This document shows, piece after piece, positions 5,933 through 7,110 of a stretch of 7,110 bases of DNA. A program made the position numbers and the translations under genes. A model generated the notes under the pieces. The model was not told where the DNA came from. It searched no databases and saw only the letters and a list, made by a program, of their open reading frames with translations. Source of the DNA: Firmicutes bacterium UBA5420 (GTDB lineage Bacteria; Bacillota; Limnochordia; Darwinibacteriales; Darwinibacteriaceae). The number at the start of each line of letters is the position of its first letter. Position 1 is the first letter of the stretch. The stretch lies in assembly GCA_002409455.1 (NCBI GenBank), contig DHNI01000011.1, forward strand, positions 1 through 7,110. Direction: 5' to 3'.

Positions 5933-6985
5933 CTACACGTTAAATCGAAAGGAAACAATATCGCCATCCTGGACAATATACTCTTTTCCTTCTAAGCGAA
6001 AACGGCCCTTTTCCTTCACAGCCTGGCTATTTCCGCACGCCAGTAAATCTTCGTATGCAATTACTTCTGCCCGAATAAAGCCCCGTTCAATATCAGAGTG
6101 GATTTTACCTGCGGCCTTTCGAGCGGGGGTACCAGTCTTGATAGTCCAGGCCCGAACTTCGTCTTCGCCCACGGTAAAGAAGGACATCAGTCCAAGATGT
6201 TCATAGACGGTACGGGCAAGCCGGGCAATTCCGGTATCTGTAAGGCCCAATTCTTCTAGGAACACACGGGCATCGTCCTCATCGAGCTCACTAATCTCCG
6301 TCTCGATCTGGGCACTTACCTTGATTAAGGGTAGATTAACTCTTGCCAGCTCCTCTTGGAGTTCCGCTTGTTGGGGGAACGAGTCGCTCCGCATCTGCTC
6401 TTCATCTAGGTTCACTGCCACGATGAGGGGCTTTCTGGTTAAGAAGTCGTAGGTTCGTAGGCACTTTTCTTCTTCTTCATCAAGCTCCAGCTGGCGCAGG
6501 GGTAAATCCTGTTCTAGCATTGCCTGACACTTTTCCAAAAGGCCGATCTCCCCCGCGGCCTGAGGGTTTTTCATCCTTTGTTTGGCAATTCTCTCTAAAC
6601 GAGTCTCGAGGAGACTCCAATCCGCAACAAGCAACTCCTGCTGAATATCGTTAAAGTCCCCGTAGGGCTGAATCCCATTATAACTAGGCACAATGTCCGA
6701 TTCAAAGGCCCGCACAACCAAGACTAGGGCATCCACATCACTGACTGACTGCAAGAAGCCTCCGGCATTCTGCCCTGGCAAAAAGCCTGGAACGTCCCAA
6801 AAGTCAATGGTGGCGTACGTTACTTTGCGGGGATGATGCATTTCGGTCAACACTTCCATACGCGGATCGGGAACTTTTCCTACGGCAACTTGTGCTTTAT
6901 TGCCGGATATGGCATGGTGATTGGTTAAGAGTTGAAACAACGTGCTTTTGCCGGCCTGGGGCCTGCCGATGATTCCAATTTTCAA
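5933..6985 (-). CDS. ychF: Divergent YchF/Obg-family P-loop NTPase
   Basis: The 350-residue product has a P-loop, GRPQAGKST (7-15), a Walker B/G3-like DVPG (64-67), a G4 NLDE (192-195) of the YchF NxxE type instead of NKxD, and an SAQ G5 (224-226). A helical, charged segment (about 115-175) follows the G3 region. The C-terminal TGS/DUF933-type end is canonical: FFTVGEDEVRAWTIKTGT, then HSDIERGFIRAEVIAYEDL, then VQDGDIVSFRFNV. YchF proteins bind ATP and ribosomes. The N-terminal half is unusual: canonical FPFCTIEPN and GASKGEGLGN signatures are not seen, and the protein is slightly shorter than the usual about 363. I start at TTG (6985-6983), giving MKIGIIG as in YchF proteins, with GGAGG 10 bases upstream; the ATG at 7045 would add 20 atypical residues. 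It is the probable first fully visible gene of the operon. Confidence 0.86.
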   Translation of the reverse strand: MKIGIIGRPQAGKSTLFQLLTNHHAISGNKAQVAVGKVPDPRMEVLTEMHHPRKVTYATIDFWDVPGFLPGQNAGGFLQSVSDVDALVLVVRAFESDIVPSYNGIQPYGDFNDIQQELLVADWSLLETRLERIAKQRMKNPQAAGEIGLLEKCQAMLEQDLPLRQLELDEEEEKCLRTYDFLTRKPLIVAVNLDEEQMRSDSFPQQAELQEELARVNLPLIKVSAQIETEISELDEDDARVFLEELGLTDTGIARLARTVYEHLGLMSFFTVGEDEVRAWTIKTGTPARKAAGKIHSDIERGFIRAEVIAYEDLLACGNSQAVKEKGRFRLEGKEYIVQDGDIVSFRFNV

Positions 6986-7110
6986 CTTCGATGTTCCTCC
7001 AATGATTGCAGCAAGGTATTCTGCAAAACAGTATTCACTCCACATTGTATCATAAGTGCATCAAAAAACATACGGCGAATGCGGATAACCCATATTCCGC
7101 TAAACTCAAT
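6982..7110 (-). CDS. Possible 3' end of an upstream gene (partial, unrecognised)
   Basis: A minus-strand frame is open from the window edge for 42 codons and stops at TGA 6984-6982, sharing four bases (TTGA) with the TTG start of ychF. Its last residues are NTLLQSLEEHRS, and the ychF ribosome binding site GGAGG lies in the LEE codons. The TTGA arrangement is typical of translationally coupled operon genes, which supports a real coding end. Against it: a 42-codon open frame is not rare by chance, the peptide matches no family I recognise, and a promoter-like -10 lies within it. Confidence 0.35.
   Translation of the reverse strand: MEFSGIWVIRIRRMFFDALMIQCGVNTVLQNTLLQSLEEHRS
7044..7052 (-). promoter_or_regulatory. 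Candidate extended -10 promoter element before ychF
   Basis: On the minus strand TGA-TACAAT gives an extended -10 (TGn at 7052-7050, TACAAT at 7049-7044), about 59 bases upstream of the ychF TTG start. No convincing -35 lies 16-18 bases upstream (the best at 17 is TATGTT). If real, ychF would have a leader of about 50 bases and the ATG at 7045 could not be its start. It competes with, but does not exclude, the reading of this DNA as the end of an upstream gene. Confidence 0.35.

Overview
The window looks like chromosomal housekeeping DNA from a bacterium of the Bacillota (Firmicutes), probably a Clostridia-like lineage of intermediate GC. The grounds are a T-box riboswitch in front of serS, a YqhV (DUF2619) gene, a YlbF/YmcA-family gene, a bacterial-type AsnRS, strong AGGAGG-type ribosome binding sites and at least two likely TTG starts. 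I cannot fix the genus from the sequence. I see no rRNA, tRNA, CRISPR array, intact insertion sequence or phage module.

Nearly everything is transcribed right to left (minus strand). From the right edge: the possible 3' end of an upstream gene (6982-7110); a divergent YchF-family P-loop NTPase (5933-6985); a YlbF-family protein (5483-5893); an endonuclease IV-like TIM-barrel protein (4651-5490); and asparaginyl-tRNA synthetase asnS (3342-4634). Spacings of 39 bp, an 8-nt overlap and 16 bp suggest one operon. A small membrane-protein gene of the YqhV family (3073-3339) then lies on the plus strand, ending 2 bp from the end of asnS and starting 49 bp from the divergent start of glyA. Next come glyA (1782-3023) and, 13 bp later, an MFS transporter that appears to start at TTG (443-1768). 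At the left edge a vegetative-type promoter and a serine T-box leader precede the first 12 codons of serS.

Together the genes deal mainly with translation and one-carbon metabolism: serine supply and charging (T-box/serS), serine-glycine interconversion (glyA), Asn-tRNA charging (asnS) and a ribosome-associated type of NTPase (ychF). The YlbF-like protein suggests a link to the RNase Y-modulating proteins of Bacillus, by family only.

The least ordinary items are a 34-codon relic of a PD-(D/E)XK (Rpn/transposase-type) nuclease gene. It overlaps the last 13 codons of the MFS gene in another frame and lies just upstream of the serS promoter. The others are a YchF protein that lacks the usual G2/switch signatures, an endonuclease IV-like protein with one metal-ligand position apparently changed to Lys, and the tightly enclosed antisense yqhV gene. 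I do not see a convincing new multi-gene system here.
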